From Limanda limanda (Eukaryota; Chordata; Actinopteri; Pleuronectiformes; Pleuronectidae): a stretch of 64,000 nt of DNA. The stretch lies in contig NC_083637.1 of assembly GCF_963576545.1 (NCBI RefSeq), positions 25,390,507 through 25,454,506 of the forward strand, given 5' to 3'. Shown piece after piece: positions 28,726 to 47,093 of this stretch (position 1 is its first letter; every line of letters starts with the position of its first letter). Both the position numbers and the translations under genes were made by a program. The notes under the pieces were generated by a model. The model did not search any database, was not told where the DNA came from, and saw nothing but the letters and a program-made list of their open reading frames with translations.

Positions 28726-28760
28726 CTCTCGCTCTCTCTCTCGCTTTCTCTCTCTCTCTC
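28662..28760. repeat. (TC)n microsatellite
   Basis: About 99 bases of TC dinucleotide, with TCG and TTT interruptions in the last third. A polypyrimidine tract able to form triplex DNA. Confidence 0.95.
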
Positions 28761-28978
28761 ATTCTGCAGGTATCTCTAAATAATATTAACCATATTGATT
28801 GTTATTATCAATAATAATAACGATAAATATGACAGGTACGCGACTGTTCCTGGTGTCTCTCCTCTCTTTTCAACTCAACCTCTCCTTCATTTTTCTCTGC
28901 TCAACCCAACAAGTTGATCTAGATTCGCCCACACTGAGTCTGTTTCTGGAGAACTGTTGTGTTTCCCTCTAATAATTT

Positions 28979-29055
28979 AACCCTTTTTTGTAAAGTGCCT
29001 TGAGATAATACATGTTGTGATTTGGCAAATAAAAATGTAATTGAAATGTATTCAA
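28979..29055. repeat. Partial interspersed repeat (ccttgagataatacatgttg type)
   Basis: Opposite-strand relative of the repeat at 59305-59470: tgccttgagataatacatgt and tgtgatttggcaaataaaaa. Confidence 0.45.
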
Positions 29056-29655
29056 TTCATTTGTATTACTTATCTGGCTGTTCACCAAAGCAACAAACAT
29101 GATTCCTAACCCTAATGTGCTTTGGAGCGATTTCACTTTCCCCTTCCACATTTCATCGATGAAGTCTATTATCAAGGTAGTTGTATTGTGTTGTTGTTGT
29201 CCCTTACTGATCCCAGAGCCCGGTGACTGACTGTCAAACAGTGAATGTGCCGCAGTCAGCAGGATGGCATCTCTGACAGTGGCGAGGAGCCAGAGCACTT
29301 AAGCCTGCAGCGACTCTCCATATTGTTCTATCTGCCCCCCACAACAAAACCAGGGCCTCTGCTGCAAACCACAGCCAGGAGCCTCACTGGGCCACGGACA
29401 CACGGGTCCTGTCAGGGGGGCTTCTGTCCGTCAGGCACACACACGTAGTCCGTCGGATTTGTCTGTATTGTGATACATTTGTGTAATAATGACCACCAAC
29501 GAGGATGTGAGACAGTTTGACACCACAGCTGCCACACAGGTGAGAGTGTGTCCGTTCAGGCTGAAGCACAGTTTGTTTGTTTTGATCCTGATTTCACTGT
29601 GCTAATCTGAGCTGGTTAAAAAAAACAACACTTTGTGACTTTTCAAATGTCCCAG

Positions 29656-30574
29656 GACTCTCGGGGAGATAATACGAGGTCGAGACAGGAACAAGAGGAG
29701 AGACGGATCCTGACGGCCTGGAGAAGCATGGTGAGAACATGAGGGAATCAAAATCCTGATAACTGTGTCCCAGGATACTTTCTAGCAATTTTGGTTACAG
29801 TTTCTCAGAGGTACATTGAAGATGGTGTCGTGATTTAAAAGGGACATATACATTCTGAATCATAGTGAATCTAACAGTTCAAACAGGACCACACGCTGCT
29901 GTGAAGTGGTTGTGGGATTGAAAGAACATCTGTGTTGGTGATAACGCAAAGTGAGGCTTTGTAGTCAGGAAATATAAGTAACACTTTTGAACTTCACACA
30001 CAGACGTGCATCAAATTTCCCACTTCAAGATAAGTGCTGATTTGTTTCTGGTAAATTTGCTCTTTTTCCTTCCCAGTTTGTTGTGTTCTGACCATCAATG
30101 ATAATTGATCATTGATAATTCTACTTCAGATCACGAAGGGAATGATGACAGCTTATTCGCTTCTCTGCTATTTAGACCAAAACAAAGGAGATTCATGTCA
30201 TCCCTCACTGGCTCCAAACAAACAAGCTGTTTGTGTTGGTTAAGAATCGTTTTCTTCTCAGCTCAATAAACAATACTGTATATTGATATCGCTCTGAGGC
30301 GAGTGTTACACATGATTCAAATGTTAAATAAAAAACAACAGTAGTAGCAGTTGTATATTTTATTAATGGCAATAGGCCTTTGACATTCCTACATTTGAGT
30401 ATAATAGTGTTTACAATGACATATGAAAGGTGTTTGTGCCTCTTCCAGTCCTCCACTCTCCATCGACACAGTCTGTGTGAGGAGTCCCCAGCTCCAGGAC
30501 CAGCTCAGTCTTTCCTGGCCCAGCAGAGACAGTCCACCCTGACCAGGAGGACGCTCCGACTGCAGCCCAGGTAG
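29656..30574 (+). CDS. hook2: hook2 (Hook microtubule-tethering protein 2), last two coding exons
   Basis: Two exons are visible: 29656-29730 (acceptor cccag, donor gtgaga) and 30449-30574 (acceptor ttccag, stop TAG at 30572-30574). Both are phase 0 and join into 66 residues. The first holds EQEERRILTAW, matching the Hook C-terminal EQEEKLLISAW block; the second holds PAQSFLAQQRQ, matching AQSFLAQQR near the end of human HOOK2. Hook proteins have an N-terminal dynein-binding domain, a long coiled coil and a C-terminal cargo-binding region; only the last is here. The gene faces best2 tail to tail, as HOOK2 and BEST2 do in human. Oddities: the usual AWYNMG reads AWRSM, and I found no further hook2 exon upstream in the window. 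An alternative cag/gtagga donor at 30570 could splice past the stop. A degraded 3' fragment cannot be excluded. Confidence 0.72.
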
Positions 30575-31169
30575 GAGGCCTCAAGTGCAGGGAGAGACGG
30601 AGGAGATCAGCCCACTGGTGGGCAGGATGGAGAGCAAGAGTATGGAAGAAGGAGAGAAGGTTTTTTTCCTGTTTGACCTTGGTTCTCACTAATGTATGCT
30701 GCTACCACCCCCAGCTGGTCAATGTTGGTACTACACTGAATATTAAAAGATCATGTTTTCATCTATATCATAACTATAAACGAATGCTTGATTGTCTGCT
30801 CCATTACTGATTGTTTCATATTCATACATTTAGTTTTTCGCGGATAAGACACATTTTTCCAGTTGAAATAATGCCAAACGATGACTATTTCTTTCTCCAT
30901 GAAAATCACTTTATTTACAGTTTTTTAATGATCAGGGTGAATAGAGTTTTAATTCTATTTTCTCCAAACTGCTGAAAAAAATTTGTCCAGACTTAAGTAG
31001 TAACAGGTCATTTATACGCATAACTTAAGAACCAGAAATTAATTTTCTTCATACACACTTTGCTCTATGGAAGAATGGACCTTTGATTTTCTTAGCTGAG
31101 CATAACGTAGCCTAGCACACAGGCTGACAGTAGTGAGAAATAGCTAAGTAGTGTCAAATGTGTATGTTC

Positions 31170-31175
31170 AATAAA
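31170..31175 (+). terminator. Candidate hook2 poly(A) signal AATAAA
   Basis: AATAAA lies about 600 bases after the hook2 stop, on the same strand. It is the first canonical signal I noticed downstream. It sits about 160 bases before the opposing best2 signal. Confidence 0.35.
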
Positions 31176-31336
31176 TGGAGATGTGAAAAACATATCATTT
31201 TAAAGAGCATCTAGCATATTTACTAAGAAAGCTGCATGGTGACACCTTCAGCTTCATAGACTTTCATAATGAGAACTAAACCCTGTGACTAGTGTTCTAG
31301 TTACCATGAAGCAACATGTCAAATGAACAATTGTCC

Positions 31337-31342
31337 TTTATT
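31337..31342 (-). terminator. Candidate best2 poly(A) signal AATAAA (reads tttatt on +)
   Basis: A canonical hexamer on the minus strand about 310 bases beyond the best2 stop codon. It would give best2 a short 3' UTR that ends close to, without overlapping, the opposing hook2 transcript. Confidence 0.35.
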
Positions 31343-31651
31343 GTGTCCAGTTTCCGTTCCTTCCCTTCCTCCAAATACCAAACATTCCTCTCAGGTCCAA
31401 GATGATGTGTCGCGAAAATTGACTACATTTCAAAAAGTATATTTTCAAACATCTCAGTAAGTCGGGGGATATTTTAGAACAATGAGGGGCTAATGCTTTA
31501 TGTGACAATGTCAGGGAGTGTCACTAATTTCCAAAAAGTGCTCCTTGTATGGCCCCCAAGGTGCAGCGGCCTCAAAGTAGAAGTGGAATTTATAGTTTTA
31601 ACTGATCTCCCTCGTGCAATGAAATTAAAAATCATAGCTTCAACAGTCAAC

Positions 31652-37698
<6,047 letters not shown>

Positions 37699-38224
37699 TG
37701 GTGAGAGATCACTGGGTCCTCAGGGTCAGAAGAGCTGAGAGGAGGAAGAAAAGCATCACGTCTGTAGGTAAACATCTGCAGTGAGACCAGAGCGGATCAT
37801 GGAACAGAGATGCTCCAACTGTTCATATCACATTCAAGTTTTTCAAGGTTTCATTTGTTCAAATTATACAAAAGCATAGAAAGTTTTAAGATGTGAATCC
37901 TGAACAAACAGAGCTCCCCGTAATATAAAAAAAGAAAATACAATGCAAAACAAATCCACTACAACTTGTTTGTTTTTCATGATAATAAAAACATATGGTG
38001 GAAAGGAATTCATATCTATTTGAATCATAAGGGAGATAACTCAATACCAACATCTATTAATTCATTTATAAAACAGTCTTGGTAATAAAGCAGAGTTCCT
38101 TATGTGCCACTTAAACTTAGTCTGGATCCCATTCACTTCAGGCTTTGATATCATTTAAACACCACAGAGTTTGAAGTTAATGCTAATTTATTTGATCTTT
38201 ATATTAAAAAAGCTTCTCACCTCT

Positions 38225-38660
38225 TGTGGGTTCTTTCCCGTGATGAACGCACCACTGGCTCAGCGCATCCCTGTGCGTAATTGGCTCCACTGGAGAGGTC
38301 CAGTCACATTCTCCCTCACGCAGGACAGTCCTCTCTGCGCTGCTCTGTGTGTGGACTGGTTCTCACTCGTCTCCTCACACAGCTCATAACTCTGATGTCC
38401 CCTGGCGTCAGCTCGGTGGACTCGGGGCTGCTCCGGCTTGTAATGGCTGTAATCCTTCGGAGCCTCAGTCGGTGCGTCCAGTGGTCAGTGCGCCCCCGGG
38501 GTTAAATCCCCCCCAAAATGAGGAGGAGGAGCTCGTTAGCGCGGCCCCCGACCGGCACAGCGCGGCTCTCTGATGGACCACAAGCGACAGGCCGCAGCGC
38601 CGGGGCCACGGAGCGCGCACCGGGCAGTGGAGGGGATTACACAACTGCAGCAAGTGGACC
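38225..38660 (-). promoter_or_regulatory. GC-rich region upstream of best2, possible promoter/5' UTR
   Basis: About 0.5-0.95 kb upstream of the best2 start codon the sequence becomes GC-rich and CpG-containing (densest about 38440-38640), in contrast with the AT-rich DNA on both sides. Short open frames here run in several directions and match nothing I know. A non-coding first exon is likely because the sequence just upstream of ATG at 37698 shows no promoter features. No TATA box was located with confidence. Confidence 0.35.
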
Positions 38661-41535
38661 ATGGCAAAGTTTCGTGTTAAGTGATATGAAAACAACAAGC
38701 AATTTGCGGCGTCACAGATCTACAAGTCCCCCTGGTTGCGGACTGAATAACAAACAGATTATTTAACACCAGAGCAGAGAGACACAGTGGAGACGTTTGT
38801 CATTGCGCCTCCTTCACATTTTCCTTATAAGAATAGATATTAACTACAGTTGGATGAGAACATCCCACTTGTTCCAAACAGGAACTGGACCGAGTCAGTT
38901 TCACAGCAACTTTCCACCAAAACCTTTTTTTTTAAAGGTGTGTATTTTTAAAGTGATCCCTTTTCGCTTATGCCTTTTATATTTACCTTTTTATAAAAAA
39001 TATATAAAAAAAAATGTTAAATCTTAATCTAAATGTGAATTTAAATATTAAATTGAAAACGAATTATTATATGATAAACCAAAATGTTAAAAGTAAATCG
39101 TAAATATGAAATCTTGATATTTCATGATTAGGCTTAACATTGAAATCAAATTCAATATGTATTTTACAGAAAGGTAAAGTAGACAGTTTACAAATATTGC
39201 TGTAAACCTGGTAAGAAAAAGTAAAAAATGTAAAAATACACTTTTTTCAATCTATGGCCAAAATATGGTGAAAAGTCGCCGTTGTTTTCAGCATGTGCTG
39301 CAAACATTTAACCCACTATTACCAACAAAAACCCACAATATTATCATTTCATGTCTGACATCATCTACATCGCCTTTGTGGGTTCTAAGACTAAATCAAA
39401 TATTATAAAAAAAAATGGGTTGATATTAGGCCTTACAGAGCTACACTGTAGAGAATAAAAATAAAGTTTCTTTAATTGATTTTGGAAAACTCTTCCCCTC
39501 GCAGTTGGTGTCACTGACCAGTAGGAGGCACTGTGACCCCCTTATTTCAAGCAGCATTGCAAGGTTTTGAATGCAGGACTTTCAATTGAAGCAAGGTATT
39601 TTGTGTAGAATAAGAATTAGTACTTTTACTTCAGTAAAGAATCTGAATACTTCTTCCACCACAAAGGCAATTCTGCACCAGGACAATTCATTTACAGTTA
39701 ACACTTTATAATTTAACAAAATCAATTGAAAATAACAATTGTACTTTTTGAATGCGTCTTTCATTTTTTTGAGCATAAAAGGCTTGTTTGTGTTTCTCCT
39801 GAATCTTCTCGCTCGAGGTTAAATGAGTCCGTCAGACACAATCTGCAGCCGGATCAGGAAAAAACATCAGATTAAAACAATGACCACAAAAGGCTCTGAG
39901 CTGAGGCAAGTTCATTTTAATCAACACTTGCTAAATAATTTATAGAAAACAGCTTTGTATCGTCTCAAAAGCATTCAGTTACAGAGGGGAGAGATGAAGA
40001 GTTGGATTGAGGGGTGGAGTAACCTGTCTTCTCTATGTGTCTGTTGGGAAATGAAGTAATTCAATCATCAGATCAGCCAATCAGAGTCCACTCTAGGGCA
40101 AAGATGCTTTACTCACCATTCATTGGTTCAACATCATTGATCAAGCAACATTCAATATATTCTTAATTAACAATGCACTAAATAAGGCTACTAATGTCTT
40201 TCAATTGTGTTCCCATAAGTTATAGTCTTAAGTAAACAGATATAATGATTGACAGAGCTTGTGGGAGCATGTGTTGGGGAATCAGCCGAAACAATAATGA
40301 ACGTTCAGCCACTGAAACATCAGGTCACCAGCATCATCTGTCTGAAGCAACTAGATATTCAACAGAGGCCATTTAAGGCAGGGTTGGTAATTTTTTTAAA
40401 TCCTCTTCACGACCTGATAGCCATCAATAAATATAGTTGTTTGAAAAAAATGAAGAAAAAATGCCTGTGTGTGTTGCCCTCGGGGAGACATTCCCCTCTG
40501 AAGCAGAGACGTTAGCCAGAAGTTAGTGAAATGGTCACAAAAAAGTTGTCATTAGCGGTTGTTAGTCAGTGAGCTTTCATGTGCTTCAGGGGCATAGCTT
40601 TGTCGGGAGGGACAAGGGGAGGGGCTTGGCTGTATCTGTGATATGGTGTAGCCTGCTTTTGCTAGCTTCTCCAGGATTACCAACCCTAGCTTTAAGACTG
40701 TCCAGTTCAAACCATAACAGAGGCACAGACCATTTAAAGCTCCTAGTTTGACTTGATTCAAAATCTCATTGACGTTAGGTAACTGCATTTACACCACAGT
40801 CGCATGGAGGAGTGAGTAAAGATTTGACAAAAGGTAAAAGACACTTTTTTGGTCTCGGCCAAAAAATTACTTAAGACCACAAGCCATATTCCATTTTAAA
40901 TAGTTTTCTTTATGTCTGTTTTCACTGCCCTGCTGTCACACTCCAAATCTGTCGACATCCGGATGGAAGGTCCGGATGTGTGCCAGATGAGTTAGTGGGA
41001 AATTTTAGTCAAAAGTCAAACTGGAGAACGCACACAGCCACCAAGTCACACGGAATAAACATCAACCATCTGAAATGAGGAACACACAGCACCATCACTG
41101 GAAACACTTATTTAGTTTTTACATAGTCGAAGCTGGACACTGCGTCAGATGGAGGGAGAGGGGGGGGGTTGTTAAGAAAAAGTTAAATGCTTTAAGTAGG
41201 AATAGTTCGACTGCCACACGGAGGATATGGAGACAAGAGGAGGTGAAGTGAGAGTCAGGCAGCTCTTATCTGTCTTATCTCTAACATTACAGCAGAATAT
41301 AATTTGGTGTTTGTGATCATCAGCTCCCCTTCATTAAGCACCTGTGTCTCGCTGCGGAGGCGCTCTACTTCGGATGATGGGCTGACGACTGAGTGGATCA
41401 CCTTGAGCCTGTTACTGTGGGGCTTGAGGCCAGTGTAGGAGGGGGCTCACGGGGGGGGGGGAGGTCAGACTGCAGATAGAGGTGTGGTCTGCAAAGAAGG
41501 GGGCCAGAGGGAGGGAAGTCCTGCAGGGACGGAGA
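38661..41535. other. Intergenic between best2 and asna1
   Basis: AT-rich to about 39.5 kb, then unique sequence, the MITE at 40373-40695, and a G-run at 41451-41461 shortly before the asna1 stop. No gene recognised; part must be asna1 3' UTR. Confidence 0.5.
40373..40695. mobile_element. 323-bp MITE-like element flanked by TTAA
   Basis: Left end TTAAGGCAGGGTTGGTAAT and right end (inverted) TTAAAGCTAGGGTTGGTAAT form near-identical terminal inverted repeats of about 20 bp. Both borders are TTAA, the target of piggyBac-type elements. It has no coding capacity. A second partial copy is in asna1 intron 5. Confidence 0.6.
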
Positions 41536-44500
41536 TCACTTGTTTGGGGGCTTGTACGGCTCCAGAAGTTGCTGAGAGAACGTGTTAACCTTTTCGGCAC
41601 CTCGGACTTCGTGGGGCAGCAGCGGCAGCTTGACTATGTGGAAATCTTCATAAAGGTCCTCCATCTGTAGAGAGAGGACAGGTCATGAGAAAGGACAATA
41701 ACATGTTACACTTATTAAATATTTTGGTTTCAATAATATCAGCTTTGAACACAAACAACTGTCTCGTACCTGGTCTAAATACTTGGACTGTATTTTATGG
41801 CGGGCTTCACACATTTTACACGGCCTCTCTGACTCAGGGAAAACAAGTTGGTTGACGATGATGTTGTGCGTGTCGATGCGGCACTTGGCCAGCTCCTGGA
41901 TGAGCCGCTCCGTCTCGTACAGGGAGAGGAACTCAGCGATACAAACACAGATGAAGGTGGTCTGTTCCTAATGGAGGGGAAAGAAACGGAGAAGAGTTAC
42001 ACTCATATACAGAAAAGCTTTTAAAACAACTCATTTAAAGCTAGGGTTGGTAATCCTGGAAAAGCTAGCATGAGCAGGCCACACTTTGAAAAAAATGCAA
42101 CCAATATATCCCCTCCCATCAGCCCTCAGATTTGTGAATGTGTAATGAGATTTGTGAATTTGAACATGTATTTAGAGTGTGTGTGTAAACCGATTTGAAA
42201 ATGTGTTTTAAAAAAATCTTCAAATCTATATTTAAAAATATGTATTCAGATTTGAGAGTGTGTTTATATCTGTTAATGTAAATCAGTGGACAGGTTGAAA
42301 TGGAAATGGGATGTCTACTTAATACGTGAACCAGTACTAAAGCAATTTCTGGGGGAAAACGTTAACTTAGCAATTCTTAGCAGGGGTGTAGCCATTGTGA
42401 CATGAAAACATGGTCTAGTATACAGAGAGCTGAAACTGTGTTGTTGATAGTCCTCTTGTCACAATACGACATGTCCCACCATTGTACACAGGCGTACAGT
42501 AGGACGGGTTGGCAGGCTGCACCAACAAAGCACGTGCCCCACGTGTATCTGCTGTAGAAATGCACACAGCTCAGTGATGACAAGGTTTACATTAGAAGTG
42601 GCTGTGCTAGATCACTAAATGTTAAATTGGTTTTAAAAACATATTGAGTGGATTAGATCCTTTTCTCCACCTGCTTCAAGTTATCATCACTATCAATTAA
42701 CACTACTGGCACCACTTCTTCACTTTAATGATGGTGGGAACCAGCTAGAGAGCTGGAAAGCCTTTGAGTTCCCCTACAGCAGCACCTCAATGGAAGAGCC
42801 CAGGTCTGTAAAGTGTAGTATGACAAGCCTAGTGTATATGCACACAAGCACAATGAAACAAAACCCTGCAACATGAAAGCAACTGCACAGTAACACTTAA
42901 AGAGACAGTAATGTGATTGTATATTAACTACAATTGTTGTGTATCTTTGTGACTTACAGGGTCTTTGAACTGCTCACTGACTGAGCGGATGACAGGCAGC
43001 GTCTCTTCAAGCTTCGAGGCAAGCTGGTCTGCGTTCATGTCCCCCAGACCCAGCATGTTACACATCTAACAAACAATGAGAGAAACATTTCATGAAAACC
43101 CCAAATATAATGTCATTGCTGCTTTTTCCATTCATCTATTTGTTTTACTCTTGCAATTGAAATCTCATCAGTAGCCCGACGGGTTTTAAGTTTCATCTCA
43201 CTTACCTGTGAGATGAAAGGACTGATCTGGTTCTTGATCTGCATGAGGCGACCCAGCCCACGCTCCACGATGGTGGGGAAGTTGAGCAGCCGCAGTGTGT
43301 GGCCAGTGGGGGCAGTGTCAAAGACCACCACTGAGAAGTTCATTCCTTTCACTAACCTGAGGCACAGGAAGACAATTGTACAACTCACAACTGGCCAACT
43401 TTTCTTTATGGACTCCATCAAAGGAGACTAAAAGGTAAATGCAGCGGTGGATCAGTGCTGCTTGTAGGAAAATGTGCTTTGGTTTTGTATCGACCAGGCG
43501 TACTCACCTCATGACCTCTGCGTAGCTCATGGCCTCATCGATGCCAGGGAAGGCACTCATGGCTTCCTGCATCATCTTCTTGCCCATGCTGAGCATGTTG
43601 TCCTCTTCGAAGAACTCATCAGGCAGCTCTGCTACACCCAGGCTAGGGTCAATCTCCTGCACTCACACACAACACAAACACATTTTGACACACATACCAA
43701 AAGACATGTTGTAAATTGCCTGCAAATGTTTTTGGGGCCTCTGGGGATTCTGTTTGTTACACAACGATGGTTTGTGCTTTTGAGACCCAGATGTGGAACT
43801 GACCATCCTCATGACACAGAAGAGATACTGATCTCATGCGCGAAACTTCATTTTCCAAAAAGAGCATAAAGAAACCTCTTTAATAACAGATACAGCTATG
43901 ATTCTATCCACTTGATTTAGGAGACTTTTAAAATGTGATAGGGGCGTGTCATTGCGATTTTAACAGCTGCTTACACTCAAGGTCAGTTCATCCCTTGAGC
44001 TGTTGTTTAGTCAGTTTTAATTTCATCAATCAGAGGTTATATTTGTGGACACATCTATAATTGTCAGATGGCGACAGTTATTTTTATTCAGTAATCCATG
44101 ATTGTAGAATTTATTTAACTCCATGCCTGGGCTTTAGGCTGCTAACTCAGTTGATACAAGATAAAGACATTGGATACATGGATGGATGGAGAGAAAGTGA
44201 GCAAGATTTTTTTTTCTGTAGCAATAATAAAAAGAAAAGTATTTTCTTAATTTCTCCCCCAACGAGAGCAGAACTGATTGGACCAGTTAAATAGCAAAAA
44301 CCATCCCTAATGGTGTCAAAAAGCAAATTGAGTCCAAATTAGCTGCTTTAGTTTCAGGGTCATGGTATTGTACATGCTGGCTCATTGTGTCACACTCTCA
44401 TTTTGTTACTGGGGCTCTTGAAAAGAAAGAGTGCCTGTAAATGTTGAACCATCTGAGCCTTTCCTGCAATGAAAAGTTCAAATGCCTCCTGTCAAAATGT

Positions 44501-46055
44501 TTTACAGTATTGATATAATTCTAGCTTTTAAACAATATAAATTATTAAGTAACTTGAGGGCTGAGTGCATAATAAATCCATCTTTGTTGTTTGTGTAACT
44601 TTTTCTATTACTTTGACCTAACTGTGGATTTTTCATAAAACTTTTATTGTTGAAATTAGATTACTCCACCACCCAACTTGCATAGACACTCCTTCCTCTG
44701 TCTGCGACATGTTCCTGTTCTTTTTGCAGGTTGACTCACCATCGCAAAGAGGTTCTCATAGCCCATGACCTTGGTCGGCACCTTTGAGAACTTCTGGTCA
44801 AAAGCATCAGAGATGTTATGGGCAGGATCTGTGGAGATGATCAGGACACTCTCCCTCACAGCAGCCAGCTGGACAGCCAAACTACAGCTGAACAAGAGAC
44901 ACAGACGAGACATGTTAGTGCAGCGGCTATAGAGAACAGTGGTGAAAGTTCCATGTTGTATGTGGTACTGATAAAAAGATTGAAATCGAGACTTGTGACG
45001 TTGTTAAGCACCTCTCTTTTCCTAAGCTGCATTAGGTATATTAATTCATTTTAAATCATTTTATTTGATATAAAGACTGCTGTTTAATCAAAGACAAAAC
45101 ACTACACATGAGCCAGAGTTACATGTTTAAACTATTTTCATCTGTTGTCCAGAGAAAAAAGTGCAGATACAATACAAAGCCCTAGTTATGTGTACAAATC
45201 TAAAGAAGATAAAGTACAATGTTTACATGTGATCACACGCTTGTTTTGTTATAATCCGCATCTTAATACATTTGACCGAAGTTGGAAAGTTGTTGTTGCA
45301 TTTAATGAATGTGTCTGCGTGGGCATCACAACCACAATACTTCAATGATCTGTGTTTAACGCCTATAATATGGAACATTCCTATTGATATTGTAAGCATC
45401 ACTCAGTGAGTCCTGGCAGCTGTGGTTGATGGAAGGTAGCAAGCTAGTATGTAGGCTAGTGTGTCCTCAAGAAAGTAGTCCCTTAGCCACAATGCTAATG
45501 CTAAGTCTGTTTGACACGGTTTAGATAGATCTTCCACTGAACATGGAAATGAACAGCTTGTTAATGACAAACCGCAGAGTAATGATCACACACACACACA
45601 CTGACAGGCTCATGTGTCGATTGGCTAAAGTTAGCAAGTGACAGTGCTATCAGCGATCAACCAGCCGGCAAACTGTCAACTAACTCAGCGTGCCTGACTG
45701 ACGTTTAACACAACGCTAATAGCAATGTAGCTCAATGCTAACACGTCTTCGGAAAGTGAGCTAACTCCCATTTAATTCTTTTTATGGGAAAACTGCCTCG
45801 ATGGACGCGTTAACTCACACTGATCCACGTCAACTCATATGACAGGCTAATGCTAGCTGCGGTAGCTAGCGAGTCGGAGCCCGGAGGCGACGAGCGGTTC
45901 TCCTCCACTCACCTACAGGTCGTTTTACCCACACCTCCTTTCCCTCCCACGAATATCCACTTGAGGGATTTCTGCTCGATGATGTTCTTCAGAGTTGGTT
46001 CTAACGGCTCCACGTCAGGAGCATCTTCAAACTCGTCTTCCACAGAAGCTGCCAT
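41536..46055 (-). CDS. asna1: ATPase GET3/ASNA1 (TRC40), tail-anchored protein targeting factor (7 exons, 341 aa)
   Basis: Exons, 5' to 3' of the gene: 45913-46055, 44740-44887, 43508-43656, 43206-43356, 42958-43065, 41770-41967, 41536-41664; all phases join. GET3 is a cytosolic homodimeric ATPase that binds the single C-terminal membrane segment of tail-anchored proteins and hands them to the ER receptor. Visible motifs: deviant P-loop [10 protein letters not shown] at 37-46, the STDPAHN switch block, [13 protein letters not shown], and the zinc-binding CKMC (Cys283, Cys286) that bridges the dimer. Length equals the usual fish protein of about 341 residues. The start MAASVEDEF follows a GC-rich leader with an ETS-type site, as expected for a housekeeping gene. 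best2 lies about 3.8 kb downstream on the same strand, as in human. Confidence 0.97.
42035..42115. mobile_element. Partial second copy of the TTAA-flanked MITE
   Basis: Starts TTAAAGCTAGGGTTGGTAAT, matching the inverted right end of the 40.4-kb element, and continues with ctggaaaagctagca. Only about 80 bp are recognisable, within asna1 intron 5. The next 150 bases are an AT-rich repeat of agatttgtgaatt-like phrases of unknown family. Confidence 0.55.
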
Positions 46056-46160
46056 CTTGTCTGTGTACACTGCACCGTGCGGCGGTGAGGGCAAGTCTAA
46101 CCCGTGGAAGCGGGGGCTCGTAGAGGCACTTCCGGTGGCAGCAGAAACTGCCATTGATCT
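46056..46160 (-). promoter_or_regulatory. asna1 leader/core promoter with ETS-type site
   Basis: Immediately upstream of the asna1 start codon is a GC-rich stretch containing cacttccgg (ccggaagtg on the gene strand), a classic ETS/GABP site of TATA-less housekeeping promoters. The part at 46116-46150 is repeated perfectly in inverted orientation at 47094-47128. Confidence 0.5.
46116..46150 (+). repeat. Inverted repeat arm 1 (asna1 leader)
   Basis: 35 bases perfectly complementary to 47094-47128. Weaker similarity continues toward the asna1 start for about 35 more bases. It contains the ETS-type site. Confidence 0.9.
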
Positions 46161-47093
46161 GGAATGCAGTATCCTTTGATGCCACATTAAAGGCAGATGC
46201 CAGAGTTGCCACACTTTCTGAGATCAAAAAGCTGATTTATTCAATGAGATATACTGGATTATAAAATATAAAATCAAAATTTTATTTTGAAAGTTTGATA
46301 GCTCTGGGTGTTGGACTCAAAATTAATCAAGGAGAGTTGCACATCTATCAGATCCATATGCATGATCGTGGTGTCTGTGGATAGGTGGGAACTCAAAAAG
46401 TGTATTCCCAGTATCAGTTACAGTGGGCCTAGTACTAGTACAGTATCAGAGAAATGGACATATTCATCCTTGCCTTAAATTCTACATAAGATGGTGAATA
46501 ACTCCATGATAGCAATGATGCACAGAGATGCCACTGCTCATGTAGCAATTTATTGACGACAATTGTACCAAAGTAGATAGAAATACCTCAAAGGAACAAA
46601 GTGTTTAGTAACGGGAGAACCAGGCACACATTTATATTTATGATTTAATATCGCCATGATTTCTTTGGCTTTAAAAAATATATCATTATTTTATTTTTTC
46701 TGTGTTGCTGTCAGGAGTCTGAAGGTTGAAACAGGCAGTTATTATAAATGATCAGTAGACAAAAATAAAATAATTAACATGGCATGCCCCCTTAAAATAC
46801 TTATAAATCTTATAAAAATTGAACTAAACCCATAAAAAAATGTTTCAGATGACAACCAATATATATGGATATTTAGTTGAGAAAATATTTATTTGGTAAT
46901 TCGGCTGTATTTAAATACAGTACATAAAGAAAGTAGAAAAGAATAAAACAGATATGAATGGATGACACCACAACTGTACACAGCGTCTCAACCATCCATG
47001 GCCCGGAACAATATCAAGTAAGTTCACAACTGGTCCAAATCTCCCTGAAAGTCACAAACAGCGGTTGTTGCTCTCAGTGTATAAACAGTATAA
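46151..47093. other. AT-rich spacer between the inverted asna1-leader copies
   Basis: No open frame of note, no terminal repeats of its own and no recognised family. Confidence 0.5.

Larger units (their letters stand above)
20616..29655. other. Non-coding stretch upstream of the hook2 exons
   Basis: Microsatellites, two repeat copies and a purine/G-rich patch at 23200-23450. I searched by eye for Hook coiled-coil exons here without success. Confidence 0.5.

Noticed and set aside
38349..38766. Overlapping frames in the GC-rich region upstream of best2
   Set aside because: No family resemblance, several frames in both directions; better explained as promoter/5' UTR.
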